NCBI GenBank assembly: GCA_027450145.1
Contig: DAIDKH010000042.1
Span: 1 to 38,703 of the forward strand
From: Chthonomonadaceae bacterium
GTDB taxonomy: Bacteria; Armatimonadota; Chthonomonadetes; Chthonomonadales; Chthonomonadaceae
Direction: 5' to 3'
Length of the DNA stretch: 38,703 nucleotides
In this document: positions 23,367 to 31,689 of the stretch, in pieces
Numbering within the stretch: the stretch's first letter is position 1
How the letters are laid out: each line of letters starts with the position of its first letter
Position numbers and translations under genes: made by a program
Notes under the pieces: generated by a model
The model's input: only the letters and a program-made list of their open reading frames with translations
Database searches by the model: none
What the model was told of the DNA's origin: nothing

Positions 23367-24260
23367 TCAGTTAACGGTAACTGTGGCTGTGGCGTGTACT
23401 GTTGGAAGAGCATTACTGGCGACGGTAACATAGTACGTTCCCGCTTTAGACGGTGCAGTATATGACCCCGAGGTTGTAATACTCGAACCGTCAGGTTGAG
23501 CAGTGCTTCCTGCAATCGCGCCTGGTAATTTGTTGCCGCTTGCATCCGACGCAAACCACGAGATTGAATTATCGGTTGATCCTACTACTTTTAGAGAGTA
23601 GCCGAAGGTGCCAGTGGCGCCTGGACCAAGGGTGATCGATGTGGGTGAAATTGATATTGTCGCAGTTACAACTGTGATGAATAGCATGTCTGATTGCGAA
23701 GGATCAGCAGCGCTAGTGGCCTTCACGATGTAGGTGCCGGCTTGACTGGGTGCAGTGTAAATCCCAGCTGCATTTACCGTTCCCCCATTGGTCGATTGCA
23801 CAGTCCAGATCACGCCTACATTGAACGTACCGGTAACGGTTACGTACTGTGCAAGATTCACTGTGGAATTTGCTGCGGTCGAGAGGGTGTGCGTGGTCAG
23901 CTGCAGGTTTACCGCACTGGGAGCTACGGATATTGTTGCTAGTGAATATGTGGACGGGTTTGAGTGACTAGCCACCTTAACATGGTATGTTCCTGGGGAA
24001 CTGGGTGCTGTATACAGGCCCGTTTGATCTACCGATCCGCCACCGGGCTCCACAACGCTCCAAACAACGCCCAAATCCGCAGAGGTACCTTGAATTACGT
24101 AGGTGAAGGCGCGTGACCCACCGGGCACCAGCGATGAAGTAGTTGGGCTCACCGTGAGCGATGAGATACCTGACGAGCCGGACGAACCGCTGCCGCACCC
24201 GGTGAGACCCGCGAAGACGCCGCATGTTGTGGTCAATAGAAGCCTGCGTGAAAAATTCAT
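23367..24260 (-). CDS. Lipoprotein with three Ig-like domains
   Basis: This 297-residue protein has signal peptide MNFSRRLLLTTTCGVFAG and lipobox LTGC. Three Ig-like repeats of about 85-90 residues follow, each ending in the same motif: GLYTAPSSPGTYHVKVAS, GIYTAPSQAGTYIVKATS and GSYTAPSKAGTYYVTVAS. These belong to the bacterial Ig-like family common in surface lipoproteins of several phyla and probably mediate adhesion or act as stalks. ATG 24260 was chosen for GGAAGG six bases upstream and the lipoprotein signal; the longer frame to 24464 has no such support. It is first in the leftward unit with the PEP-CTERM gene (25-base gap) and the TPR gene, behind a CRP-like site. Confidence 0.88.
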   Translation of the reverse strand: MNFSRRLLLTTTCGVFAGLTGCGSGSSGSSGISSLTVSPTTSSLVPGGSRAFTYVIQGTSADLGVVWSVVEPGGGSVDQTGLYTAPSSPGTYHVKVASHSNPSTYSLATISVAPSAVNLQLTTHTLSTAANSTVNLAQYVTVTGTFNVGVIWTVQSTNGGTVNAAGIYTAPSQAGTYIVKATSAADPSQSDMLFITVVTATISISPTSITLGPGATGTFGYSLKVVGSTDNSISWFASDASGNKLPGAIAGSTAQPDGSSITTSGSYTAPSKAGTYYVTVASNALPTVHATATVTVN

Positions 24261-24417
24261 CAGTGTGCCTTCCGCCAATGTCTCCGGATAATGGCTCACC
24301 TCAAACGCGAGCCAAATCTCCGGAATTTCAAATGTATTGGGACTAAATGAACCACCGGGTTTTAGACTAGGATGAGGCTCAAGTGGTTCAGTAGATGTGG
24401 TTGATTTTAATAGTACA

Positions 24418-24446
24418 AGTATATAACAAATGTATAGAAAATGAAA
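24418..24446 (-). promoter_or_regulatory. Candidate promoter of the Ig-lipoprotein/PEP-CTERM/TPR unit
   Basis: On the minus strand TATACT (24423-24418) forms a -10 box with a poor -35 (TTTCAT, 24446-24441), as expected for a promoter that needs an activator. The CRP-like site would be centred about 65 bases upstream of the transcription start. Confidence 0.4.
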
Positions 24447-24456
24447 ATGAAAGATT

Positions 24457-24484
24457 TCACACACTACATGTGAACTATTTCACA
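24457..24484. promoter_or_regulatory. CRP/FNR-type palindrome with an extra half-site
   Basis: TGTGA (24469-24473), six bases, TCACA (24480-24484) is an exact match to the CRP half-site arrangement. Another TCACA at 24457-24461 forms a second inverted pair with the central TGTGA, and TTTCACACA occurs twice 23 bases apart. It lies 209 bases upstream of the Ig-lipoprotein start. Confidence 0.55.
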
Positions 24485-24589
24485 CAGGCGGCGTGCAAAC
24501 GTGCCACGGATGGCTTTTGGGAGGTTCTTTACGTGCAAAGTAGCAAATTAAACTAAAAGACTTACCATCTGAACGTGCAATCTGCGGTG

Positions 24590-25663
24590 TTAGAGCCAGA
24601 GTGATATCCCGCGTTCACCTGCCTCCACACCGCTAAGGTATGCCTCGTGGATTTTGCCAGCATTGGGTCTCAAGCCGTCACCACAAACGAGCAACAGCCC
24701 CTCGCTTCCTTGAGGATTCGCGTCGTCAAAATAGACCATACCGATGGGTTGACTGTACTTCCAGCGCTTTACCTGAAACCAATCTGGGGAATGGAAGGGT
24801 TCACCAACTACATTGCGGATATCACTAATAACCCTTGAAGCGGTTAGTGCATCTTCTTCGAAATAACAATATTTGCTAAACCGCGGCCCCATCTGGGCTA
24901 TTAATACGTCGTGCGTTCCTTTACAGTGGCTTGGTCCCTTACTTGATTCGAAGGCGAGCCACTGCAGATCAGCCGTCCGATCCTGAGCAAGAAGTGCATA
25001 GTAATCAGGTGGTGGCGGTGCGTTGTAGTACCCAAGCATAATAGATATACAGGATCGGTATTCAACCTGGCGCAACGAACGCACCCTGTCCAAGAGAAGA
25101 ATTGGCTCTGGCGTAAATGGCGCACTGGTGGCTACGATGTCTGCTGCCTGTGGAAGAGGAGCACTTACAACAACACCCTGAAATTCACCAAATGAGACAT
25201 TATTATTGTCAAACAGCTCTACGGTGCCGCCGTTTGTAGCAAAGTGGTGGACAGTCGCGTTTAGGATTACAGTGCCGCCTAGCTCCTGAAGTCGCGCCGC
25301 GAGCAAGCGCGCGATAGTATTGATGCCGTTGTAATAGCTGTATTTTGGTGATTCGTTGCGCTCTTCATCCGCCGCATGTACACCTGCAGAGGTACTCCAC
25401 AGGCAGACTGGTTTTTCAATTTGAACCAGGTCTTTACTGGAAAGCTGGTTTGTCATGAGAGAGTGCAACGCGGACTCACCAGGTTTGATATTCTGCGCAC
25501 CATGATCAACAGCTAGATCACCCACGCGGCGGGTCGCAACTCTGCCGCCCAGACCTCGGCTTTTCTCTATAACCGTTACAGTTGCACCCGCAGTCTGTAG
25601 AGTGATCGCGGCGGCCAGACCTGCCATACCTGCACCTATGACGGCAATGCGCGGCCCGTTCAC
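24590..25663 (-). CDS. FAD-dependent amine oxidase/renalase-like oxidoreductase
   Basis: This is a 357-residue flavoprotein of the NAD/FAD-dependent (COG3380-like) group. The N-terminus RIAVIGAGMAGLAAAITLQT is the dinucleotide-binding fold, followed by EKSRGLGGRVATRR, the amine-oxidase GGR block, and DHGAQNIKPG. Near the C-terminus VCGDGLRPNAGKIHEAYLSG is the second flavin-contacting region, where conserved GD precedes the last helix. The substrate is unknown. The start is GTG 25663, which overlaps the RNase E/G stop codon (GTGA, 4 bases), so it is translated with the upstream genes. Why an oxidoreductase follows an RNase is unclear. Confidence 0.85.
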   Translation of the reverse strand: MNGPRIAVIGAGMAGLAAAITLQTAGATVTVIEKSRGLGGRVATRRVGDLAVDHGAQNIKPGESALHSLMTNQLSSKDLVQIEKPVCLWSTSAGVHAADEERNESPKYSYYNGINTIARLLAARLQELGGTVILNATVHHFATNGGTVELFDNNNVSFGEFQGVVVSAPLPQAADIVATSAPFTPEPILLLDRVRSLRQVEYRSCISIMLGYYNAPPPPDYYALLAQDRTADLQWLAFESSKGPSHCKGTHDVLIAQMGPRFSKYCYFEEDALTASRVISDIRNVVGEPFHSPDWFQVKRWKYSQPIGMVYFDDANPQGSEGLLLVCGDGLRPNAGKIHEAYLSGVEAGERGISLWL

Positions 25664-27630
25664 TGTTTACCTTTTCCAGGTTCCGAAAGAATCTGCGCGG
25701 TAGTGTATGAGCGCCTGCTAGTCATAATCCTTGCGCGTAGCTTTTGCCCCACATGTCGAGGATTAGCCTCAACATCTACAAGAAAACCATCAACCCAGCC
25801 AACGCACTGCCCCGAGTCTTTTAGTAGCGAGCGCGTGACGCGGCACTCTACCACCTGCAGTCGCTTAACAGCCTGGCGCAATTTCTCCATTTCCTGGATC
25901 TCGCATGGCTCAATAGCGTATTTCTCCAAATGCATCGAGTCGTCGGCTCTCACGAAGAGGGCGCGCTGCAATAATCGCTCGAGTTCTTCAATGTTACAGC
26001 CTTCGGGCCCAATGAGCAACTCGGCAACGTCAGGATGGCAGCAGATTGAAAACGCTTCTCGACGACCATTACGGTTATCAAGCACAATCCTACGTAGATC
26101 GCGCTCAACAAATAGCGAAACGCTCTCTGGAGACGATAAGTGACCACGCCCCTTGCAATACGGGCACTCCTCGGTTAGAAACGCATTCAAGGTCTCACCG
26201 GTTCGTTTGCGGGTCATCTCTACAAGGCCGAGTGCACTTATACTGGAAATTTTCGTTCGTGATCTGTCACGCTTAAGTGCGGTCTCAAGAGCCTTAATTA
26301 CCGCTTGCTTATCGCGCTGATTGTTCATGTCGATGAAATCAATTACGATGATGCCACCAATATCACGTAGTCGCATTTGGCGAGCGACTTCGACTGCCGC
26401 CTCAAGATTAGTTCGTACAATGGTCTCAGCAAGGCTGTTACCGCCCACACTTTTGCTCGTGTTTACGTCAATTACTGTGAGTGCTTCAGTTTCATCAATC
26501 ACCAGCGAGCCGCCCGATTTTAGAAACACCTTACGTCGCATAAGCCTCTCTATTTCGTCTTCAATTTTGTAGAAGTCGAAAATGGGCTGTGCTTCATCGT
26601 AGAGTTGGATTCTGCCGATTAGCTTTGGCGAAATTCGCTCAAGAAGTTGATTCGCCTTGAAATACTCGGCAGGATCGTCAATCATCAGCTTCTGAACATC
26701 GGACCCAAAGACATCGCGGATGGTTTTGTAAAGTAGCGTGAGGTCTTGCAATATCAGGGCAGGAGGGCGTGATACGCGAGCTTGTTGAAGAGTTTGCCGC
26801 CATGTTTGTATCAAGAAATCCATGTCTGCGGCGAGCTCTTGTTCAGTTTTGTCCTCAGCCTCGGTGCGAATAATAAGGCCAAAACCAGGCTGACGGATAG
26901 CGTCGCCAATCTTTTTGAGCCTATCGCGCTCTTTTGCATCTTCGATTTTGCGAGATACACCTAGTTGATCGGTTTCGGGCATGAGCACCAGATACCGACC
27001 TGGCAGCGAGACTCTTGTAGAAACGCGGGCGCCTTTCGTCCCACGTGGTCCCTTAATTACCTGCACAATGAGCTCTTGGCCCACGTGAAGAACGTCCTTA
27101 ATTCGCTGCTGGCGAAGGGTGGAACGCTTGAACCTTCCACGAGGATGTGTGCTGGAGGCAGTTGTGCCAGTCGTGGCTGCCTCTTCGGCCTCCTCTTCAC
27201 CATCCTCAAGTATCTCTGCCGGTTCTTCTACCATTTCAGCAATAGCGTCTGCTGCTTCCTTCTGAAGTTCCATATCGACCGGAAGTGAGGCACGTTCTAC
27301 AGGTCCCGCCGAGGAAGCAATGGCGTTAGCGTCGCGTCTAGCTCGGCCGAGGCTAATGCGCTCACCCGTATCGGCGCCGGAAATGTCCTCGCTTGTAGGC
27401 ATAACGTCGCCAACATATAAAAATGCATTACGCTCTAGGCCTATGTCTACAAACGCGGCATCCATTCCTGGAAGAACATTCACTACGCGGCATTTGTAGA
27501 TGCTGCCAACCACACGTTCGGCCCGCTCGATGTATAGCTCAACAAGGCGGCTGTCTTCCAGTACCGCAATTCTTGTCTCTCTCTCACCGACGTTGACCAG
27601 AATCTCTTTAACCAGCGGGGGATTTGACAT
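25660..27630 (-). CDS. rng: Ribonuclease E/G family endoribonuclease
   Basis: RNase E/G cuts AU-rich single-stranded RNA and matures rRNA and tRNA. This 656-residue protein has an N-terminal S1 domain (residues about 36-215). It is split by a low-complexity acidic insert (about 85-170, with Glu-rich runs) before TKGARVSTRVSLPGRYLVLMP. The RNase core has catalytic Asp388 in VIDVNTSKSVGG and Asp431 in IIVIDFIDM, and the zinc-link CPYC at 489-492 used for dimerisation. A C-terminal extension of about 150 residues ends in a small domain (VDGFLVDVEANPRHVG) that looks like an RNA-binding fold such as TRAM. There is no long E. coli-type degradosome scaffold. It sits 12 bases after the DUF2344 gene with AGGAG upstream; this pairing is common in several phyla. 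Confidence 0.94.
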   Translation of the reverse strand: MSNPPLVKEILVNVGERETRIAVLEDSRLVELYIERAERVVGSIYKCRVVNVLPGMDAAFVDIGLERNAFLYVGDVMPTSEDISGADTGERISLGRARRDANAIASSAGPVERASLPVDMELQKEAADAIAEMVEEPAEILEDGEEEAEEAATTGTTASSTHPRGRFKRSTLRQQRIKDVLHVGQELIVQVIKGPRGTKGARVSTRVSLPGRYLVLMPETDQLGVSRKIEDAKERDRLKKIGDAIRQPGFGLIIRTEAEDKTEQELAADMDFLIQTWRQTLQQARVSRPPALILQDLTLLYKTIRDVFGSDVQKLMIDDPAEYFKANQLLERISPKLIGRIQLYDEAQPIFDFYKIEDEIERLMRRKVFLKSGGSLVIDETEALTVIDVNTSKSVGGNSLAETIVRTNLEAAVEVARQMRLRDIGGIIVIDFIDMNNQRDKQAVIKALETALKRDRSRTKISSISALGLVEMTRKRTGETLNAFLTEECPYCKGRGHLSSPESVSLFVERDLRRIVLDNRNGRREAFSICCHPDVAELLIGPEGCNIEELERLLQRALFVRADDSMHLEKYAIEPCEIQEMEKLRQAVKRLQVVECRVTRSLLKDSGQCVGWVDGFLVDVEANPRHVGQKLRARIMTSRRSYTTAQILSEPGKGKQ

Positions 27631-27642
27631 ACCCGGCTTCTC

Positions 27643-28347
27643 CTAATCTGCAAATTCCATAGGCAGGGAAATTGGCTGTTCGTTAACGTCCAGCATCATC
27701 CTTCGCACTGTCCTGCGAGGCTTTATTCCCGGTAAAAACTGTGACAGAAGTGTAATAACTTCTGTTGGTTTAAGGTTACCACTTTCGCCTTGCCCAACGA
27801 TCATCGTAATAACTGCGCGGCTGGTATCCGCGTCAAACTTCTCTAATGCAAGGCTGTAAAGATGCTGACGTGCATCCAGTTGTCTCGTTCGGCCCTCGCG
27901 CTGCCGTTCAAGCGTAATACTGGGTAGAGCCAGCAAGTTATCAATGGCAGCTATGATCGTCGCGTAATCGGTAAACACGGGGCAGCTACATATTGTGGCA
28001 TACAGCGCCTTCGTAATATCTTTAAGAAGTGCTTTTGCTTCGTCGTCAGTTATATTTCCGCAAGCTATTACGTGAAAACCGGGTGGTAGAACTGCATTCA
28101 ATCGCTGGGCGGTTTCCATGCACGAAATCTCTTCAACTAAGTCAATAATGAGAGGTTCGCGATCACCAGTAATACCGGTGCCAAGCGCGGAAATAAACGT
28201 AAGCCGTTCACGGGGATTAAATCCGGCGGTATATGCAATGGGAAGGCTAGCTCGTCGTATCGCACGTTCAAACGTTCTAAGGATATCCAGGTGACCAAGC
28301 CAGCGTACTGATTCGCCCTTTTCAAACTGCACCAATAATTTCGGCAT
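27643..28347 (-). CDS. DUF2344 / TIGR03936 radical-SAM-associated protein
   Basis: This 234-residue protein opens with LLVQFEKGESVRWLGHLDIL and continues RASLPIAYTAGFNPRERLTF, both defining the TIGR03936 family. Members are usually fused to or next to a TIGR03960-type radical SAM protein and precede RNase E/G; their role is unknown. Here no radical SAM gene lies immediately upstream, because the next gene is an unrelated periplasmic protein ending in a terminator. The start ATG 28347 lacks a good ribosome-binding site. It is first in a leftward unit with RNase E/G and an FAD oxidoreductase. Confidence 0.9.
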   Translation of the reverse strand: MPKLLVQFEKGESVRWLGHLDILRTFERAIRRASLPIAYTAGFNPRERLTFISALGTGITGDREPLIIDLVEEISCMETAQRLNAVLPPGFHVIACGNITDDEAKALLKDITKALYATICSCPVFTDYATIIAAIDNLLALPSITLERQREGRTRQLDARQHLYSLALEKFDADTSRAVITMIVGQGESGNLKPTEVITLLSQFLPGIKPRRTVRRMMLDVNEQPISLPMEFAD

Positions 28348-28385
28348 TATGTCGGCAATACTGTCCGTTCATAGGTATGTAAATA

Positions 28386-28428
28386 CAACGGGACCGGAGT
28401 CTGTCTGTGCATTCTTCCGTTCCCGTTG
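28386..28428 (-). terminator. Terminator after the small Cys/Lys-rich periplasmic gene
   Basis: CAACGGGACCGGA (28386-28398) pairs with TCCGTTCCCGTTG (28416-28428) over 12 of 13 positions with a 17-base loop. Read leftwards it is followed by TATTTAC. It separates this gene from DUF2344. Confidence 0.7.
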
Positions 28429-28451
28429 AAAACTACCGAATTAGGAGAACA

Positions 28452-28799
28452 CTACTTCTTCTTGCTGCTCGCAGCCTTCTTGCTTTTGAGATCCATCTTG
28501 TACGCGGCCTCAGCCTTTGCAAGTTTCTGCTTTGGCGATAGCTTTGCCCAAACTGGTGGGCAGGAGCTGCAGCAGAAGTGAACGCGGAAGTGACCGATAA
28601 CCTGGGGCTTGCCAGCCTGCATTTTGGGCGTTACATGCTCCATGTTGATGGGGCACGTCCAAACATCAACGATTTTTGGCGCTTTTGTTACTTTGGAAGC
28701 GGTATGTCGTACGACATGATGCTTGGCTGGTGAAGCGATAGCAGTGCTTCCGCCAATAACTGTGAGTGCTGCACACAATGCCAGTAGAGTTCTATTCAT
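28452..28799 (-). CDS. Small exported Cys-containing protein, possible heavy-metal binding
   Basis: This 115-residue protein has a signal peptide (MNRTLLALCAALTVIGG...AIA), a basic His-rich segment (SPAKHHVVRHTASKV), then VWTCPINMEHVTPKM and FRVHFCCSSCPPVWAKL, and ends in a Lys/Ser tail. TCPINMEH resembles the YxCPMHP motif of heavy-metal-binding domains, and HFCCSSC adds a CC-x2-C site, as in YHS/TRASH-like copper or zinc proteins. The likely ligands are visible but the metal is inference. ATG 28799 was chosen (GGAGG ten bases upstream); a TTG six bases earlier is closer to GGAGG and is an alternative. The gene has its own leader and terminator. Confidence 0.65.
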   Translation of the reverse strand: MNRTLLALCAALTVIGGSTAIASPAKHHVVRHTASKVTKAPKIVDVWTCPINMEHVTPKMQAGKPQVIGHFRVHFCCSSCPPVWAKLSPKQKLAKAEAAYKMDLKSKKAASSKKK

Positions 28800-28831
28800 A
28801 TACAAAAAACCTCCGTACCTACGAATGTACT

Positions 28832-28860
28832 GTGAAGCAGCTAATCAGCTGATACTTCAC
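28832..28860. promoter_or_regulatory. Imperfect inverted repeat in the bamA-periplasmic gene gap
   Basis: GTGAAG (28832-28837) pairs with CTTCAC (28855-28860), with an inner AGCT...AGCT palindrome. It could be the bamA terminator (weak U tract) or part of the leader or operator of the downstream gene. Confidence 0.35.
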
Positions 28861-28937
28861 TTGTGTTATACGAGAAAAACAACATCCTGTTACGATTATT
28901 AGTACAAATTGTACCAGAGTTTTTCTTCACCGCGAAA

Positions 28938-30926
28938 TTAAAATGCCTGACCAATACTAAAATCAGCGCGCCCGCCCTCGTCGCCAACACCGTAATCCAG
29001 CCTCAAGGCGCCTATTGGGGTAACTACCAGTACTCCAACGCCTACTGCAACGTGAAGGTGGAACCCACTCTGTTGAAAGCGGTTGATGTTAACCGAGCTG
29101 TAAGGACCGCCCCATGCGTCCCCAATGTCGGTAAACAGAACGCCGGTAAACTTAGGAGCCAGCGGCTGGCGTAGTTCAATGGATGAAAGGAACTCGTACT
29201 TGCCCCAAAATCTGGAGTCGCGGTAGCCTCGAAGCGTATCTCCCCCGCCCACGAAGAACTGTTCTGCGAACGGTAATGTTCCAGTCGATCCACCCAGCAC
29301 TGCCCGTAAAGCCAGAATAGTTTCATCCTTTGTGGGGTCGTTTACTGGCCGCCTGCCAGACAAGCTATAGTACTCCCGGGCCTCTAGACTAAGCTTCAAA
29401 AATGTTGCACTGCCGTACGTGCCTGGAACAGAGATTCCGGGAATGTTGATGGGCGCCTTCAGGTTTGCGTGTCCAAGCTCAAGTGCAAGTTCCTGGTAAC
29501 CACCACTGGCAGGATTTAGGTAGTAGTCACGAGTGTCATGCCGTAACGCTCCACCAACCGCGTAGATCGGTCCATCCTGGATGATTTGCAGGTCTTGCAG
29601 CGGCAGGTTCAATAGATCCGTCGTCACGTTTTCGGCTCGCAGGAACACCGAGGCGTTCACATGCCTGCCATATGGCCGTCCCAGGGTGATTGTGCCGCCA
29701 GCGCGCTGCTCATTGTAGTAGTAGCTTCCACCGTAAGTTGACGCCGACGAATTGAAATTGGAAAGGCTGTTAGAAAAGCGGTATTCAGTGCGGTCGTAAA
29801 GTTGAACACTCAGGCTGGTGTGGTGGGAATCGAGGTATGGTTCTGTAAATCCAAGTTCCACGCTGCCGCGGTTTGCAATGCCTCCGGTAGACGCACGCAA
29901 GGACAGCTTCTCGTCGGTACCACGGAAATTACTGTCGAGTGCCTCAGCATATCCAACAATTCCACCGGTGGCACTGTAACCCAAACCTCCGGTGATTGAG
30001 CCTGTACGCCGTTCCTCTATGGTGAGAGTTATACCAATTTGCCCCGGGCCCATTTGGTATGCCGAAGGAATAACAGACTTGAAGATTCCGAGGTCAAGCA
30101 GCGCGCGCTGATCGTCGCGTAGAAATTTCTGGTTGAAGTAGCCTCCCACTTTGGTCTGCATCTCACGAGTTACGACATATTTGTGAGTTTTGTGCAAGCC
30201 AACAATTTTAAGTGAAGCCACTCGCGCTACGATGAGCGGTACCTCAAGTACGCCATCGCTAGTAATTGTTAAATCCTGGGAGATTGCCGCCAGGTAGCCC
30301 TCCTGGTTGTAGAGGGCTTGTATGTTTTGATCATCTTGGGCGAAATTGGCCGCGTTGAAGACGGTACCTGGTTTGATATTTGCCAGATACTTCATGATAA
30401 CGTCTGGCTTAATGGGCCCGGATCCAGTGATCGTGATGTTTTTAACGGTTGGGTTTTCTTCTACGGTGATGACCACGGTGCAAGTGCCATTTGGTGGGTT
30501 AGGCTCTTCACTCTGAACCTGCACCGGGATGGTAGAGTTCGTGTAACCCGCTCTAAACAGCCCTGTGCGCGTTAGGTTTTGAACCATTTTGTACTGCAGA
30601 TCACTGGTGAAGATGTCGCCTATTTTGGCGCCAGAAGCATCAATAATAAAGGTTTGGTTCAGCGTTTTGTTTCCGCGCACGATGAAGCCCGTAATTTTGG
30701 GGCCTACTGCTATTTGCGGAGAAGTTGTTGGGGCTGTACCCGTGGGTGGCGTTCCTGGCGGTGTAGTCGTGGGTGGGGTAACAGGCGCAGGGGTTTGAAT
30801 GAGCAGCCGACTCGACAATGGTGTTTGAGCGTATGACAAACGTGGTAGGAGACCCAATCCTGCAGCGGCGCAGATGGAGATACAAGCAGGCGCACGATTA
30901 ATAGCAATCCTTTTCAAACAGTTCAT
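28938..30926 (-). CDS. bamA: BamA/Omp85-family outer-membrane insertase
   Basis: BamA folds beta-barrel proteins into the outer membrane. This 662-residue protein has a signal peptide (MNCLKRIAINRAPACIS..., ending SYAQ), a Pro/Thr-rich linker (about residues 45-70) and about three POTRA domains (72-310: ITGFIVRGNKTLNQTFII, then VKNITITGSGPIKPDVI and VASLKIVGLHKTHKYVV). A 16-strand barrel follows with the conserved GGGDTLRGY loop motif and a C-terminal Phe. Three POTRAs are fewer than the five of E. coli BamA, as in cyanobacterial and other Terrabacteria homologues. ATG 30926 was chosen because it gives the signal peptide (AAGGAG upstream, long spacing). It follows the ECF sigma gene by 88 bases. 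TamA-like function cannot be excluded, given the nearby tamB. Confidence 0.93.
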   Translation of the reverse strand: MNCLKRIAINRAPACISICAAAGLGLLPRLSYAQTPLSSRLLIQTPAPVTPPTTTPPGTPPTGTAPTTSPQIAVGPKITGFIVRGNKTLNQTFIIDASGAKIGDIFTSDLQYKMVQNLTRTGLFRAGYTNSTIPVQVQSEEPNPPNGTCTVVITVEENPTVKNITITGSGPIKPDVIMKYLANIKPGTVFNAANFAQDDQNIQALYNQEGYLAAISQDLTITSDGVLEVPLIVARVASLKIVGLHKTHKYVVTREMQTKVGGYFNQKFLRDDQRALLDLGIFKSVIPSAYQMGPGQIGITLTIEERRTGSITGGLGYSATGGIVGYAEALDSNFRGTDEKLSLRASTGGIANRGSVELGFTEPYLDSHHTSLSVQLYDRTEYRFSNSLSNFNSSASTYGGSYYYNEQRAGGTITLGRPYGRHVNASVFLRAENVTTDLLNLPLQDLQIIQDGPIYAVGGALRHDTRDYYLNPASGGYQELALELGHANLKAPINIPGISVPGTYGSATFLKLSLEAREYYSLSGRRPVNDPTKDETILALRAVLGGSTGTLPFAEQFFVGGGDTLRGYRDSRFWGKYEFLSSIELRQPLAPKFTGVLFTDIGDAWGGPYSSVNINRFQQSGFHLHVAVGVGVLVVTPIGALRLDYGVGDEGGRADFSIGQAF

Positions 30927-31014
30927 AAACCGTAAAGTCTCCTTTAAATGCGCGGCGATGCCACTGATGCATTCTGCACCAAAACGCCTCTGTATGTGCA
31001 AGTTATAAGCCCAA

Positions 31015-31689
31015 TTATTCACTGCGATAGTAGGGTTCAAGCTTTCGCCTAAGCATTCCCCTGGCGCGCGACAGACGCGTTTTCACATTTTCAAGCGACA
31101 GACCTGTCGCCTCGACAATTTCGTTATAGGAGAGGTGCTGATATTCGCGCAGCAATATGATCTCTCGGTACTCAATAGATAGCGATGCGACAGCCGCAAC
31201 GATGCGCTCCTGCAATTCCCTATCCTCAAGAACACGTTCAGGTGCATTAGCCCAATCTGGTATCTCACGTGAGGCAGCATCGGTGTCTTCTATGTCCTGA
31301 GGCTGATCCAGCGATTCAAGGCGCATCGCCTTCATGCGATCTCGCCGACGAATCCTGTTAATGCAGTGGTTACGCGCTATTTGGTATAACCACGTAAAAA
31401 CCCGCGACTCTCCACGGAACTGATCGAAATGCCTGTAGGCATTAATGAACGTTTCCTGTGTGAGGTCTGCAGCCTCTTCGTAGTCGCCTAAAAGCCGATA
31501 TATTAGGTTAAATATGCGCTTCTCGTATTTCGCAACCAGAGCATCGAAATCCAGGTTACGGTCAACGTCGTCGGGAGGCAAAGCATTCATGGCGCGATCA
31601 GTAGCCTTGTAAACGCGTTCAGCCTGCCCGAACTTACCGCCCATAGCTCCGGGTCCAGGAACCGCAGCCGACCCATTGGAATTTACCAT
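31015..31689 (-). CDS. ECF-type RNA polymerase sigma factor
   Basis: This 224-residue sigma factor has region 2 at residues about 45-115 (LVAKYEKRIFNLIYRLLGDY, DLTQETFINAYRHFDQFRGE, RVFTWLYQIARNHCINRIRR) and region 4 at about 165-218 (LSIEYREIILLREYQHLSYN, EIVEATGLSLENVKTRLSRA). This is the RpoE/SigW group that responds to envelope conditions. The N-terminal 40 residues (SNGSAAVPGPGAMGG...) are not conserved, and a downstream Met (about residue 34) could be the true start. No anti-sigma gene is next to it. It lies just upstream of bamA on the same strand, so it may be co-transcribed with it. Confidence 0.93.
   Translation of the reverse strand: MVNSNGSAAVPGPGAMGGKFGQAERVYKATDRAMNALPPDDVDRNLDFDALVAKYEKRIFNLIYRLLGDYEEAADLTQETFINAYRHFDQFRGESRVFTWLYQIARNHCINRIRRRDRMKAMRLESLDQPQDIEDTDAASREIPDWANAPERVLEDRELQERIVAAVASLSIEYREIILLREYQHLSYNEIVEATGLSLENVKTRLSRARGMLRRKLEPYYRSE

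Noticed and set aside
31262-31275. CTCACGTGAG palindrome as a second parS site
   Set aside because: It shares only the CACGTG core with parS and lies in the sigma-factor coding sequence; flanks do not match.
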